A stretch of 64,000 bases of DNA from Cellulomonas gelida (lineage in GTDB: Bacteria; Actinomycetota; Actinomycetes; Actinomycetales; Cellulomonadaceae): positions 1 through 64,000 of the forward strand of contig NZ_BJLQ01000022.1 of the NCBI RefSeq assembly GCF_006538725.1, read 5' to 3'. The position numbers were made by a program, and so were the translations under genes. Positions 46,901-55,079 of the stretch are shown piece after piece. Under the pieces are notes generated by a model that worked only from the letters and a program-made list of their open reading frames with translations, was not told the DNA's origin and searched no databases. Positions within the stretch are counted from its first letter, which is position 1; each line of letters begins with the position of its first letter.

Positions 46901-48714
46901 GCCATCTCCCCATCACTGACGTCGCGTGAGTCCGTCGTTCGGTCGGTCCGTCCGGTCGCGGTGCGGTCCGGCGGGTGCGGTGCGGTCCCGGCGGACGCGA
47001 GCGCCGCGAGGAGCACGCGTTCGAGCTCGGGCTGCAGCCCGACGTCGTCGCCGCGCGCGAGCCCGGCGGCCGTCACCACTGTAGATCGATGCGCCACCGA
47101 TGCCCTGCCGTCGCCGGGCGGGCCGCTCGCCGACTCGGCGGGGTCCGCCTCGGACGCGCCGTCGCCCGCGCTCGCGCGGATCCACAGGCGCCGGCGCGGC
47201 GCGAACAGCGAGGCCGCCAGCCCCGCGAACGCGGCGAGCGAGAACACCAGCACGTAGGTCAGCGCGGGGTCGTGCCGCAGGTCGAGCGCGACGAAGCGCG
47301 ACACCGAGCCGAACGTCACGGAGCCCAGGCCGTCGGGCAGCTCGACGGTCTCGCCCGGCCGCAGGTACAGCGTGATCGCGGCGCCCGAGTCGTCGACTGC
47401 CTGCGTCATGCGGGCCTCGTCGAGCTGGTAGGCGTTCTGCGGGACCCCGGTGTCGAGGCCCAGGTTGCCCGACCACACGGACAGCACGAGCAGCGGAGCG
47501 TCGGCCTGCGGGTCGGTCGAGCGGTACAGGCCGTCGGCCACCTCGACCGCGGTCGGCAGGAGGTAGCCGACGAGGCCGATCTGCGGCTGGTCGCCCGAGA
47601 CGTCGGGCACCTTCACGACGCCGCGCGACGTGTAGACCTCGTCCTGCGGGAGGAAGGGGACGGCCCCGGCGAACGCGACCTCGCCGGACGCGTCGCGCAC
47701 CGTCAGCTCGGGCGCGTAGCCGTTGCCCTGCAGGTAGATCTTGCCGCCGTCCCGCTCGAGCGGGTGGTTGACCTTGATGACCTCGGCGTTCGCCGTGCCG
47801 TCGGGGTCCGTGACCGTGACGTACGCGGCGAAGTCGCGCGGCTCGAGCGTCTCGTCGTCGAACCGTGCGGTGAAGTCGTCGAGGCGGACCGTGAAGGGCT
47901 GCAGGCTGTCCTCGCGGAACGCCGAGCCCTTCTCGAAGGTGTCGTACTCCTTGACCGCGTTGGCCATGCCGCGGCCCTGCAGGATGATCGCCTGCCCGCG
48001 GTAGTGCAGCATCTGACCGGCCGCGACCGAGACGAGCAGCCCGACGAGCGCGAGGTGGAACACCAGGTTCCCGGTCTCGCGCAGGTAGCCGCGCTCCGCG
48101 GAGACGGACCACGTGCCGCGGCCCTCGTCGTGCACGTCGACGCGGTAGGACCGGGCGAACGGCAGCCACGCCGGCCCGCGGCGCAGGACGGCGCGCGCCG
48201 CGAGCACGACCTGCTCGGGTGTGGCGTCGCTCGTCGCGTCGGCCTGCGCGGGGAAGCGGGTGAGCCGTCGCGGCGTGCGCGGCGGCCGGCCGCGGAGCCC
48301 CGCGAGGTGCGCGCGCGTGCGGGGCAGGATGCAGCCGACGAGCGAGATGAACAGCATCAGGTAGATCGCGGAGAACCAGATCGACGAGTACACGTCGAAC
48401 AGGCCGAGCCGCTCGAGCCACGGCCCCGTCGTCGGGTGGTCGACGAGGTACTCCGCGACCCGGGCGGGGTCCTGCGCGTTCTGCGGGAACATCGTGCCGG
48501 GCACGGCGGCCACGGCCAGGAGCATGAGGAGCAGGAGCGCGACGCGCATGCTCGTGAGCTGGCGCCAGGCCCAGCGGGCCCAGCCGACGAGCCCGAGCGT
48601 GGGCAGCTGCGGCGCCGAGTCGCGCGCCTCCGCGGGGGCGGCATCGCCTGCGGGCTCGCGCGTGTCGGTCGTCGAGAACGTGTCCTCGAGACCGTCGGGG
48701 CGGTAAGAGGTCAC
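46897..48714 (-). CDS. resB: Cytochrome c biogenesis protein ResB
   Basis: 605 residues. A ResB-like membrane protein with three N-terminal helices, a large extracytoplasmic domain (about 225-470) and a C-terminal helix. It partners CcsB in haem delivery to apocytochrome c. Family segments are the PGTMFPQNAQDP and LMLFISLVGCILPRT stretches. The GTG at 48714 was chosen because it lies one base after the ccdA stop. A polar C-terminal tail is present. Confidence 0.92.
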   Translation of the reverse strand: MTSYRPDGLEDTFSTTDTREPAGDAAPAEARDSAPQLPTLGLVGWARWAWRQLTSMRVALLLLMLLAVAAVPGTMFPQNAQDPARVAEYLVDHPTTGPWLERLGLFDVYSSIWFSAIYLMLFISLVGCILPRTRAHLAGLRGRPPRTPRRLTRFPAQADATSDATPEQVVLAARAVLRRGPAWLPFARSYRVDVHDEGRGTWSVSAERGYLRETGNLVFHLALVGLLVSVAAGQMLHYRGQAIILQGRGMANAVKEYDTFEKGSAFREDSLQPFTVRLDDFTARFDDETLEPRDFAAYVTVTDPDGTANAEVIKVNHPLERDGGKIYLQGNGYAPELTVRDASGEVAFAGAVPFLPQDEVYTSRGVVKVPDVSGDQPQIGLVGYLLPTAVEVADGLYRSTDPQADAPLLVLSVWSGNLGLDTGVPQNAYQLDEARMTQAVDDSGAAITLYLRPGETVELPDGLGSVTFGSVSRFVALDLRHDPALTYVLVFSLAAFAGLAASLFAPRRRLWIRASAGDGASEADPAESASGPPGDGRASVAHRSTVVTAAGLARGDDVGLQPELERVLLAALASAGTAPHPPDRTATGRTDRTTDSRDVSDGEMA

Positions 48715-48715
48715 G

Positions 48716-49678
48716 TCACACCACCGGCACGAAGCTGTCGGTGAACACGTTCTGGAGCCATTGCGCCCACTGCGACCAGACACCGGTGACGAGCGCGAGG
48801 CCCAGGACGACGAGCAGGCCGCCGCCGACCCGCATGATCGCGAGCCGGTGCCGACGCAGGAACGCCAGGGCACGCGCGGACCCCTCGACGCCGAGCGCCA
48901 CCAGGAGGAACGGGAGCCCGAGGCCGACGCAGAAGGCGACCGCGAGGAGCGCGCCGCGGGCCGCGGACGCCTGGTCGAGCGAGAGCGTGTAGATCGCCGC
49001 GAGCGTCGGGCCGATGCACGGCGTCCAGCCGAGCCCGAACGTCACGCCGAGCAGCGGCGCGCCCCACAGCCCGGCGCGCGGCGCGAGGTGCAGCCGCTTG
49101 TCCTGCTGCAGGAACGGCACGAACCCCACGAACGCGAGGCCCATGAGGATCACGACGACGCCGAGGACCCGCGACAGCGTGTCCGACCACTGCACGAGTG
49201 CCGCGCCGAGCGTGCCTGCGAGCACGCCGAACAGGACGAAGACGAGCGAGAACCCCGCGACGAAGAGCCCGACGCCGGCGAGCACGCGACCACGCCCGGC
49301 CGCGGTCGCCGTGGCGGCCCGCCCCTCGTCGGCGGCGCGCGCACCGGACGGCCCACCGACGGTCGGCAGCCCGGGGACCGTGCCCCGCACGACGCCACCC
49401 GCGACCGCCGGCGCCGAGCCCGTGCCCACGGCCGTGCGGCCCGAGGTGGCACCGGTCATCCCGCCCAGGAACGCAAGGTAGCCGGGCACGAGCGGCAGCA
49501 CGCACGGCGACGCGAACGAGACGAGCCCGGCCAGCACGGCGACGGGGATCGCGAGCGCGAGCGACCCGGTGGAGGCGGCGCGACCGAACGCGTCGCCCGC
49601 GTCCGCCAGCACCGGCGCGGCCACGGGCACGGCCAGGGCTCCGGCGCCGACCGACGCCGCGAGCGCGGCGATCGTCAC
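48716..49678 (-). CDS. ccdA: Cytochrome c biogenesis protein CcdA (thiol-disulfide transporter)
   Basis: 320 residues, about 6-7 membrane helices. It carries reducing equivalents from cytoplasmic thioredoxin across the membrane. The two key cysteines are in FASPCVLPLVPGYL and GWTPCIGPTL. An insertion of about 55 residues (Gly/Ala/Thr-rich, about 75-130) follows the first helix pair and is unusual for the family. The GTG at 49678 overlaps the resA/tlpA stop by 4 bases. Confidence 0.92.
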   Translation of the reverse strand: MTIAALAASVGAGALAVPVAAPVLADAGDAFGRAASTGSLALAIPVAVLAGLVSFASPCVLPLVPGYLAFLGGMTGATSGRTAVGTGSAPAVAGGVVRGTVPGLPTVGGPSGARAADEGRAATATAAGRGRVLAGVGLFVAGFSLVFVLFGVLAGTLGAALVQWSDTLSRVLGVVVILMGLAFVGFVPFLQQDKRLHLAPRAGLWGAPLLGVTFGLGWTPCIGPTLAAIYTLSLDQASAARGALLAVAFCVGLGLPFLLVALGVEGSARALAFLRRHRLAIMRVGGGLLVVLGLALVTGVWSQWAQWLQNVFTDSFVPVV

Positions 49679-50337
49679 GACGCCACCGACTCGTCGAGCA
49701 GGTCGTCGACCAGGGTGCGCAGCGTCGAGCCGTCCGCGAGGCCCACGATGCGCGCGGCGACCTTGCCGTCGCGGTCGAGCACGACCGTGGTGGGAACGGC
49801 GTTGAGCGGCACGATGCCCTGCAGCGCCGCCACGGCGGCGCCGCTGCGGTCGTCGATGCTCGGGTACGGGATCTCGAACGTGCGCTGGAACGCCTCGGCC
49901 GCACCGGCCTCGTCGCGCGAGTTCAGCCCGAGCACGTGCACGCCGCGGTCGGCGTAGTCGTTCGCGAGCGCGACGAGGTCGGGTGCCTCCGCGCGGCACG
50001 GCGGGCAGGCCGCGTACCAGGTGTTGAGGACGACGACGTCACCCTGCCACGCCGCGACGTCCTGCGCCTGGCCCTCGTAGTCGGTGCCGGAGAGCGCCAC
50101 AGGCCCTTCGCGGTCGCCCGCGGCCCAGGTCTTCGTCGAGCCGTCGCCCGACTGGTAGTTCTGCCCGACGACGTCGTTCGACGCCGACTCGTCGGCCGAG
50201 CCGCAGCCCGCGAGCACGCCGACCAGCCCGGTGGCCATCACGGCGGCCAGGACCGGAACCCGGCGCACGGCACGGGGCGCTCCGGCACGGGCCGCTCCGG
50301 TGCGGGCGCGCGGACGACGGCCCTCCGACGCGCTCAC
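49675..50337 (-). CDS. ResA/TlpA-like thioredoxin lipoprotein
   Basis: 220 residues. It has a signal peptide with lipobox LAGC (C45), then a thioredoxin-like domain with active site CPPC (C111-C114) and the cis-Pro in AVPTT. It probably reduces apocytochrome c haem-binding cysteines, taking electrons from CcdA. The GTG start lies one base after the upstream phosphatase stop. It could also be named ResA. Confidence 0.92.
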   Translation of the reverse strand: MSASEGRRPRARTGAARAGAPRAVRRVPVLAAVMATGLVGVLAGCGSADESASNDVVGQNYQSGDGSTKTWAAGDREGPVALSGTDYEGQAQDVAAWQGDVVVLNTWYAACPPCRAEAPDLVALANDYADRGVHVLGLNSRDEAGAAEAFQRTFEIPYPSIDDRSGAAVAALQGIVPLNAVPTTVVLDRDGKVAARIVGLADGSTLRTLVDDLLDESVAS

Positions 50338-50338
50338 G

Positions 50339-51079
50339 TCACGCCCCGGCCACGGTCGCGGCGCCCGGCAGCAGCGCCGCGGCGGGTTCGGTGTAGGTGA
50401 TCGAGACGAGCTCGTCGTCCTCGTAGCGCAGGCTCGTCAGCGAGGCCAGCGAGCACTGCCGCTTGCGCGGGTCGTGCCACAGCCGGCGGTTCTCGAGCGC
50501 GAGCCGCGTGATCCACACGGGTAGCTGGTGGGAGACGAGCACGACCTCGTGACCGCGCGCAGCGGCGCGCGCGTCGTCGACCGCCGCGAGCATGCGGTCG
50601 GCCTGCTCGCGGTACGGCTCGCCCCACGACGGGCGGAACGGGTTGCGCAGGTAGGGCCAGTGCTGCGGGTGGCGCAGCGAGCCGTCGCCGACGCCGAACG
50701 TCATGCCCTGGAAGTGGTTGGCGGCCTCGATCAGGCGCGCGTCCGTGCCGATCTCGACGCCGAACGCGGCGGCGATCGGCGTCGCGGTCTCCTGCGCACG
50801 CTCGAGCGGCGAGGCGATCACGGCGACCACGTCGCGGCGCGGACCCGCGCTCAGCCCGCTCCCCGCGCTCTGCGCGACGGTGTCGGCGGCCTCGTCGTCC
50901 TGCCCGAGCTCGCTGAGCCACGCGCCGTCGTACTCACGGCCCGACAGGTGCACCGCGACGATGCGCGCCATCGCGCGGCCGCGTTCGGACAGGCGGTAGC
51001 CGGGCAGACGGCCGTAGAGCACACCCTCGGGGTTGTGCACCTCGCCATGACGCATCAGGTGGACGGTGGTCGCGACCAT
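50339..51079 (-). CDS. Histidine phosphatase (phosphoglycerate mutase-like)
   Basis: 246 residues. The histidine phosphatase core has the RHG phospho-acceptor motif (R10 H11 G12) and later catalytic residues in ASPLERAQETA, the Glu in RLIEA and the VSHQLP His. The substrate cannot be read from sequence; a small-molecule or sugar phosphatase is more likely than glycolytic mutase. It appears to be the first gene of the resA-ccdA-resB-ccsB operon (1-base gap to resA). Confidence 0.88.
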   Translation of the reverse strand: MVATTVHLMRHGEVHNPEGVLYGRLPGYRLSERGRAMARIVAVHLSGREYDGAWLSELGQDDEAADTVAQSAGSGLSAGPRRDVVAVIASPLERAQETATPIAAAFGVEIGTDARLIEAANHFQGMTFGVGDGSLRHPQHWPYLRNPFRPSWGEPYREQADRMLAAVDDARAAARGHEVVLVSHQLPVWITRLALENRRLWHDPRKRQCSLASLTSLRYEDDELVSITYTEPAAALLPGAATVAGA

Positions 51080-51128
51080 GGCAGTCAGTGTCCCTCACGC
51101 ACCCGTGTGCTCGGGGCCCCGTCCCGGC

Positions 51129-51656
51129 TCACGCGGGGTGACACGCACCACCGGTGAGGTGGACGCGCACGGCCTCCATCGCCTCGCCGAGCGCGGCGAA
51201 CTGCGCGGGCGTCAGGACGTCGACGAGGTGCGCCCGCACGGACCGCACATGGCCGGGCGCGGCGTCGACGAGCCGGCGCCAGCCCAGCTCGGTCATGGTG
51301 CAGTCGACGCCTCGCGCGTCGGAGGGGCACTGCTGCCGCTCGACGAGGCCCTGCTCCTCCATGCGCCGGACGGTGTGGGTGAGCCGGCTGCGCGAGTGCG
51401 CGAGGCCCGTCGCGATCTCGGACATCCGCATGGTCCTGCCGGGCGCCTCCGAGAGCCGGACCAGGACCTCGTACTCGTGGACGGACAGTCCGGAGTCCTT
51501 CTCGAGCTCGTGCGCGAGCACGTCGGAGAGCATCGCGGTCGCCGTGCGGAACGCACGCCAGGACAGCTGCTCGTCGGCGCTGAGCCAGCGCACGGGAGCC
51601 TGCGGGGGCGCGTCGGGAGCGTCGGGTGCGCGCTCGACGGTGGTCGGGTCGGTCAC
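51129..51656 (-). CDS. MarR-family transcriptional regulator
   Basis: 175 residues. Winged helix-turn-helix core of about 40-160 (LSVHEYEVLVRLSEAPG; RMSEIATGLAHSRSRLTHTVRRMEEQGLV), preceded by a Pro-rich N-terminus. A Cys in the wing region (QQCPSD) could in principle sense oxidants or electrophiles, but this is speculation. The GTG start is at 51656. It is divergent from yceI; palindromes in the shared 229-base region are candidate autoregulatory operators. Confidence 0.9.
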   Translation of the reverse strand: MTDPTTVERAPDAPDAPPQAPVRWLSADEQLSWRAFRTATAMLSDVLAHELEKDSGLSVHEYEVLVRLSEAPGRTMRMSEIATGLAHSRSRLTHTVRRMEEQGLVERQQCPSDARGVDCTMTELGWRRLVDAAPGHVRSVRAHLVDVLTPAQFAALGEAMEAVRVHLTGGACHPA

Positions 51657-51780
51657 GGGTCACCTCTCTCGGTCGAGCACAGGCCGCGCGGGGGGTCGAC
51701 GGCGCGGGGGACGGGCCGGTCGAGCGTCGTGAGCGGGGCTGTGACGCGCGACACGTCGGCTTGCGCTCCACCCACCACTG

Positions 51781-51798
51781 TAGTACAACTTTGAACTA
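51781..51798. promoter_or_regulatory. Imperfect palindrome, candidate MarR operator
   Basis: TAGTACAACTTTGAACTA: half-sites TAGTnCAAn match at 7 of 9 positions. It lies in a distinctly AT-rich patch of the marR/yceI divergent region, the usual place for a MarR dimer. Confidence 0.55.
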
Positions 51799-51805
51799 AC
51801 AGGTT

Positions 51806-51819
51806 GTTGAGACTTCAAC
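51806..51819. promoter_or_regulatory. Second imperfect palindrome near the MarR site
   Basis: GTTGAG-AC-TTCAAC, arms matching at 5 of 6 positions. It is 7 bases from the first palindrome on the yceI side and shares the TTGAA/TTCAA element. Confidence 0.4.
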
Positions 51820-51885
51820 GATCGACCCGAGAGCCGCAGCCCCGAGCACCACGAGCGACGCGGCCCCCACGACGAGGAGCACCCC

Positions 51886-52446
51886 ATGAGCACCGCCACC
51901 AGCACCCTCCCCACCGGCCTCACCACCGGCACCTGGGCCATCGACCCGTCGCACACCGAGGCGGCCTTCACGGTCCGCCACGCCGGCATCTCCAAGGTCC
52001 GCGGCACCGTCGCGGTCACCGACGGCGCGATCACGGTCGGCGAGGACCTCGCCTCGACCGCCGTCACGGCGACGCTCGACCCGTCGACGGTCTCGACCGG
52101 CGACGCGAACCGCGACGGCCACCTCAAGAGCGGCGACTTCTTCGACGTGGAGAAGTTCGGCCAGTGGACGTTCGCCTCGACCGCGATCCGCGCCGAGGGC
52201 GGCGACTACGTCATCGCCGGTGACCTCACGATCCACGGCGTCACGCGCCCCGTCGAGCTCGCCACCGAGTTCAACGGCTCGGCGGTCGACCCGTTCGGCA
52301 ACACGCGCGCCGGGTTCGAGGCGTCCGTGACGATCTCGCGCAAGGACTTCGACCTCACCTGGAACGCGGCCCTCGAGGCCGGCGGCGTCCTCGTCTCGGA
52401 CAAGGTCACCATCACGCTCGACGTCTCGGCCATCAAGCAGGCCTGA
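51886..52446 (+). CDS. YceI-family protein
   Basis: 186 residues, one YceI domain over nearly the whole length (TGTWAIDPSHTEAAFTVRHAG at the start, then ITIHGVTRPVELAT-like core). YceI proteins are lipocalin-like barrels that bind isoprenoid-type lipids. No signal peptide is seen, so it is probably cytoplasmic. The ATG follows GAGGAG. It is divergent from marR, which probably regulates it. Confidence 0.92.
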   Translation: MSTATSTLPTGLTTGTWAIDPSHTEAAFTVRHAGISKVRGTVAVTDGAITVGEDLASTAVTATLDPSTVSTGDANRDGHLKSGDFFDVEKFGQWTFASTAIRAEGGDYVIAGDLTIHGVTRPVELATEFNGSAVDPFGNTRAGFEASVTISRKDFDLTWNAALEAGGVLVSDKVTITLDVSAIKQA

Positions 52447-52487
52447 GCGTCGCGTCGGCTCGCCTCTGAGCGAGTCCGCACCGCCGC

Positions 52488-52524
52488 AGGGCGGGTCCGT
52501 CGCACACGCGCGCGGGCCCGCCCT
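52488..52524. terminator. Bidirectional terminator between yceI and rex
   Basis: Eleven-pair stem (one wobble) agggcgggtcc (52488-52498) with gggcccgccct (52514-52524), 15-base loop, between convergent genes. Confidence 0.6.
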
Positions 52525-52533
52525 TCGTCGTGG

Positions 52534-53166
52534 TCAGACGCCCTCGTGCCGGCGCGCGTCGTGGAACGCGAGGATCTGCAGCTCGCTCGCGACGTCGACC
52601 GCGCGCACCGTCACGCCGTCCGGCACGCGCAGGGCGCGCGGGGCGAACGTCAGCAAGCCCGTCACACCCGCCCCGACGAGCCCGTCGCACACGTCCTGCG
52701 CGTACGGCGCCGGCACGGCGATCACCCCGACCGTCGCGCCCGTGCGCGCCACGACCTGTGCGAGCGCGTCGACCGGCTCGACCACGAGCCCGGCCACGCG
52801 CGTCCCGACGACCTGCGGGTCCGCGTCGACGAGCGCCGCGACGTCGAACCCCCGCTCGGCGAACCCGCCGTAGCTCGCGAGCGCGTGACCCAGGTACCCG
52901 ATCCCGACGATCACGACCGTGCGCCGCGTCTGCACACCGAGCACCGCACCGATCTGCCGCTCGAGGTGCGCGACGTCGTACCCCACGCCTCGTCGGCCGT
53001 ACGAGCCCAGGAACGACAGGTCCTTGCGCAGCTGGGCCGGGCTGACGCCCGCGGCGCGCGCGAGCTCCTCCGAGGTCACGACCCCCGTCCCGCGCACGGC
53101 CTCGAGCGCGTGCAGGTACCCGGGCAGGCGCGCCACGGTGGCGCCGGGGACCTGGGCCGTGCTCAT
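52534..53166 (-). CDS. rex: Redox-sensing transcriptional repressor Rex
   Basis: 210 residues. An N-terminal winged helix (about 10-75) has the family stretch AQLRKDLSFLGSYGRRGVGY. The Rossmann NAD(H)-binding domain has GIGYLG (G88-x-G90-xx-G93) and D114 after the second strand. Rex senses the NADH/NAD+ ratio and represses respiratory genes when NAD+ is high. It follows a glutaredoxin-like gene by 24 bases and is probably co-transcribed. A Rex-like operator lies at menJ-nuo (31453-31470). Confidence 0.96.
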   Translation of the reverse strand: MSTAQVPGATVARLPGYLHALEAVRGTGVVTSEELARAAGVSPAQLRKDLSFLGSYGRRGVGYDVAHLERQIGAVLGVQTRRTVVIVGIGYLGHALASYGGFAERGFDVAALVDADPQVVGTRVAGLVVEPVDALAQVVARTGATVGVIAVPAPYAQDVCDGLVGAGVTGLLTFAPRALRVPDGVTVRAVDVASELQILAFHDARRHEGV

Positions 53167-53190
53167 CGGGTCACGCGCTCCGGACCGGGC

Positions 53191-53460
53191 TCAGCGCGCA
53201 GCCAGCGCGCGCCGCAGCCGCGCCGACTCGATCCGCCAGTAGCCCTGCCGGACGCCGTCCACCTCGACCACGGGGACCAGCTCGCTCAGCTCGCCGAGGT
53301 CGCGGCCGGGCTCGGTGTCGCGGTCCACGTCGACCTCGCGCCACGTCGTGCCCGCGAGCGCCGCCTCCGCCGCGACGAGCGCGCGTGCGTCGGCGCACAG
53401 GTGGCAGCCGTCGCGAGAGAAGAGCACCACACGGGGGGCGGTCGTCGGCTCGTCGTGCAC
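53191..53460 (-). CDS. Glutaredoxin-like (DUF836) protein
   Basis: 89 residues with a thioredoxin fold and active site CHLC (residues 19-22, in FSRDGCHLCADA). It ends with VVEVDGVRQGYWRI, typical of the DUF836/glutaredoxin-like family. It is predicted to be a thiol-disulfide protein; partner unknown. The GTG start is preceded by TAGTGT at exactly six bases (leaderless). First gene of a probable operon with rex. Glutaredoxin-like genes beside rex are also common in related actinobacteria. Confidence 0.88.
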   Translation of the reverse strand: MHDEPTTAPRVVLFSRDGCHLCADARALVAAEAALAGTTWREVDVDRDTEPGRDLGELSELVPVVEVDGVRQGYWRIESARLRRALAAR

Positions 53461-53466
53461 GTGCCG

Positions 53467-53472
53467 ACACTA
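53467..53472 (-). promoter_or_regulatory. -10 box of the glutaredoxin-rex operon (leaderless)
   Basis: TAGTGT on the minus strand, six bases (cggcac) before GTG 53460. Confidence 0.55.
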
Positions 53473-53565
53473 GACCCGCCGGGGCCCCGCGTGGGGCGAC
53501 GAGCGGCACCCGCCTGCCCGTACGCACCGGCCCGGCCCCGGATCGTTGCGGGCCCGCGCGCTCGT

Positions 53566-53571
53566 TACAGT
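53566..53571 (+). promoter_or_regulatory. -10 box of the HAD phosphatase gene (leaderless)
   Basis: TACAGT followed by six bases (gaccgg) and GTG 53578. Confidence 0.55.
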
Positions 53572-53577
53572 GACCGG

Positions 53578-54417
53578 GTGTCCGAGCCGCGTGGTGCGTC
53601 CAGCGCCGACGACCCCGTCGCCGACGCCGCGAGCACGCCCCGGCCGGCCGCGTTCTTCGACGTCGACAACACGATCGTGCGCGGCGCGAGCGCGTTCCAC
53701 CTGGCCGTGGGCCTGTACCGGCGCGGGTTCTTCCGGCCGTGGGACCTCGTGCGGTTCGCCGGTCACCAGCTGCGGTACCGGATGCTCGGAGAGAACCGCC
53801 GCCAGATCGACCGCCTCCGCGGTGAGGCGCTGACGATCATGCGCGGCCACTCGGTCGCCGAGGTCACGGCGATCGCCGAGGACGTGTACGACGAGGTGCT
53901 GCACCTGCGCATCTACCCCGGCACGCGGGCCCTGCTCGACGCGCACCGCGCGGCGGGCGTCCCGGTCTGGTTCGTGACCGCCTCGCCGCGGGAGATCGCC
54001 GAGCTGCTCGCACGGCGGCTGGGCGCGACGGGCGCGTTGTGCACCGTCGCGGACGAGGTCGACGGCTTCTACACCGGACGCCTGGTCGGGGACCTGCTGC
54101 ACGGCGAGGCCAAGGCGCGCGCCGTGCGCGAGCTCGCCGACCGCGCGGGCCTAGACCTCGCGCAGTCGTTCGCGTACGGCGACTCGACCAACGACGTGCC
54201 GCTCCTGAGCACCGTGGGGCACCCGTGCGCGATCAACCCGGACCGCCGGCTGCGCCGCCGCGCAACCGAGCTCGGCTGGCCCATGCGCGACTTCCGGCCC
54301 GCGCGGCACCGCGTGCGGCGCGGCGCGCGTGCGGCGACCTACGCCGGCACGGCCTGGGCGCTCGCCGTGACCGCCCGGGCGGCGCGCCGCGCCCTCACCG
54401 CGCGCACCGACCGCTGA
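53578..54417 (+). CDS. HAD-IB family hydrolase (SerB-like)
   Basis: 279 residues. HAD phosphatase with nucleophile D28 and acid D30 in FFDVDNT, the Ser/Thr motif VTASP, a Lys in GEAKA and metal ligands in GDSTNDVPLL. The helical cap between motifs I and II is of the HAD-IB (phosphoserine phosphatase-like) type. The exact substrate is unknown. The C-terminal 40 residues are basic with one hydrophobic stretch. The start is set by a leaderless promoter. Confidence 0.9.
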   Translation: MSEPRGASSADDPVADAASTPRPAAFFDVDNTIVRGASAFHLAVGLYRRGFFRPWDLVRFAGHQLRYRMLGENRRQIDRLRGEALTIMRGHSVAEVTAIAEDVYDEVLHLRIYPGTRALLDAHRAAGVPVWFVTASPREIAELLARRLGATGALCTVADEVDGFYTGRLVGDLLHGEAKARAVRELADRAGLDLAQSFAYGDSTNDVPLLSTVGHPCAINPDRRLRRRATELGWPMRDFRPARHRVRRGARAATYAGTAWALAVTARAARRALTARTDR

Positions 54418-54501
54418 TCCCCGCACCGCAGACGCCGAACTCGTCGCCGCACCTGGGTGCCAGCGCCCTGGTCAGGGCCCGATCTGCGGCACGAGGGCGC
54501 C

Positions 54502-54507
54502 TAGTGT
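54502..54507 (+). promoter_or_regulatory. -10 box of the GNAT gene
   Basis: TAGTGT, eight bases before GTG 54516, with no ribosome binding site between. A leaderless or nearly leaderless mRNA is predicted. Confidence 0.45.
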
Positions 54508-54515
54508 GGTTCGTC

Positions 54516-55052
54516 GTGACCGTTCTCGTCCGCCCCGCTCGACGCGACGACGCCGCCGCCCTGGCGGAGCTCGCCGCCCTGACGTTCCCCCTGGCGTGCC
54601 CGCCCGGCTCGACCCCCGAGGACCAGCGCGTGTTCGTCGAGACCGTGCTGTCGCAGTCCTCGTTCGAGGGCTACCTCACCGACGGCCGGCGGACGGTCCT
54701 GGTCGCGCAGGACGACGAGAGCGAGCAGCTCGAGGGGTACGCGATGCTCGTCTCGGGCATGCCCGCGGACACCGACGTGCGGTCGGCGCTGTCGCTGTGG
54801 CCCACCGTCGAGCTCTCGAAGTGCTACGTGCGCCCGCAGCGGCACGGCGCCGGGGTCGCGGACCTGCTCATGGGCGCGTCCCTCGACGACGCGCGCGACC
54901 GCCGGGCCGTCGGCTGCTGGCTGGGCGTGAACCAGCTCAACGAGCGCGCGCAGCGCTTCTACCACCGGCACGGCTTCCGGCGCGTGGGCACCAAGCACTT
55001 CCGGGTCGGGTCGCGCATCGAGGACGACTACGTCCTCGAGCGCGTCCTGTGA
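54516..55052 (+). CDS. GNAT-family N-acetyltransferase
   Basis: 178 residues, single GNAT fold. The acetyl-CoA pyrophosphate loop is VRPQRHGAGVADLLM (Q/RxxGxG/A pattern), followed by the GVNQLNERAQRFYHRHGFRRVG motif B segment. Substrate unknown. The start is the GTG after a close -10 box. It is convergent with the arabinofuranosidase gene; no strong terminator is seen in the 27-base gap. Confidence 0.9.
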   Translation: MTVLVRPARRDDAAALAELAALTFPLACPPGSTPEDQRVFVETVLSQSSFEGYLTDGRRTVLVAQDDESEQLEGYAMLVSGMPADTDVRSALSLWPTVELSKCYVRPQRHGAGVADLLMGASLDDARDRRAVGCWLGVNQLNERAQRFYHRHGFRRVGTKHFRVGSRIEDDYVLERVL

Positions 55053-55079
55053 CCCGTTTCCTGTGACGGCCGCGGGCTT

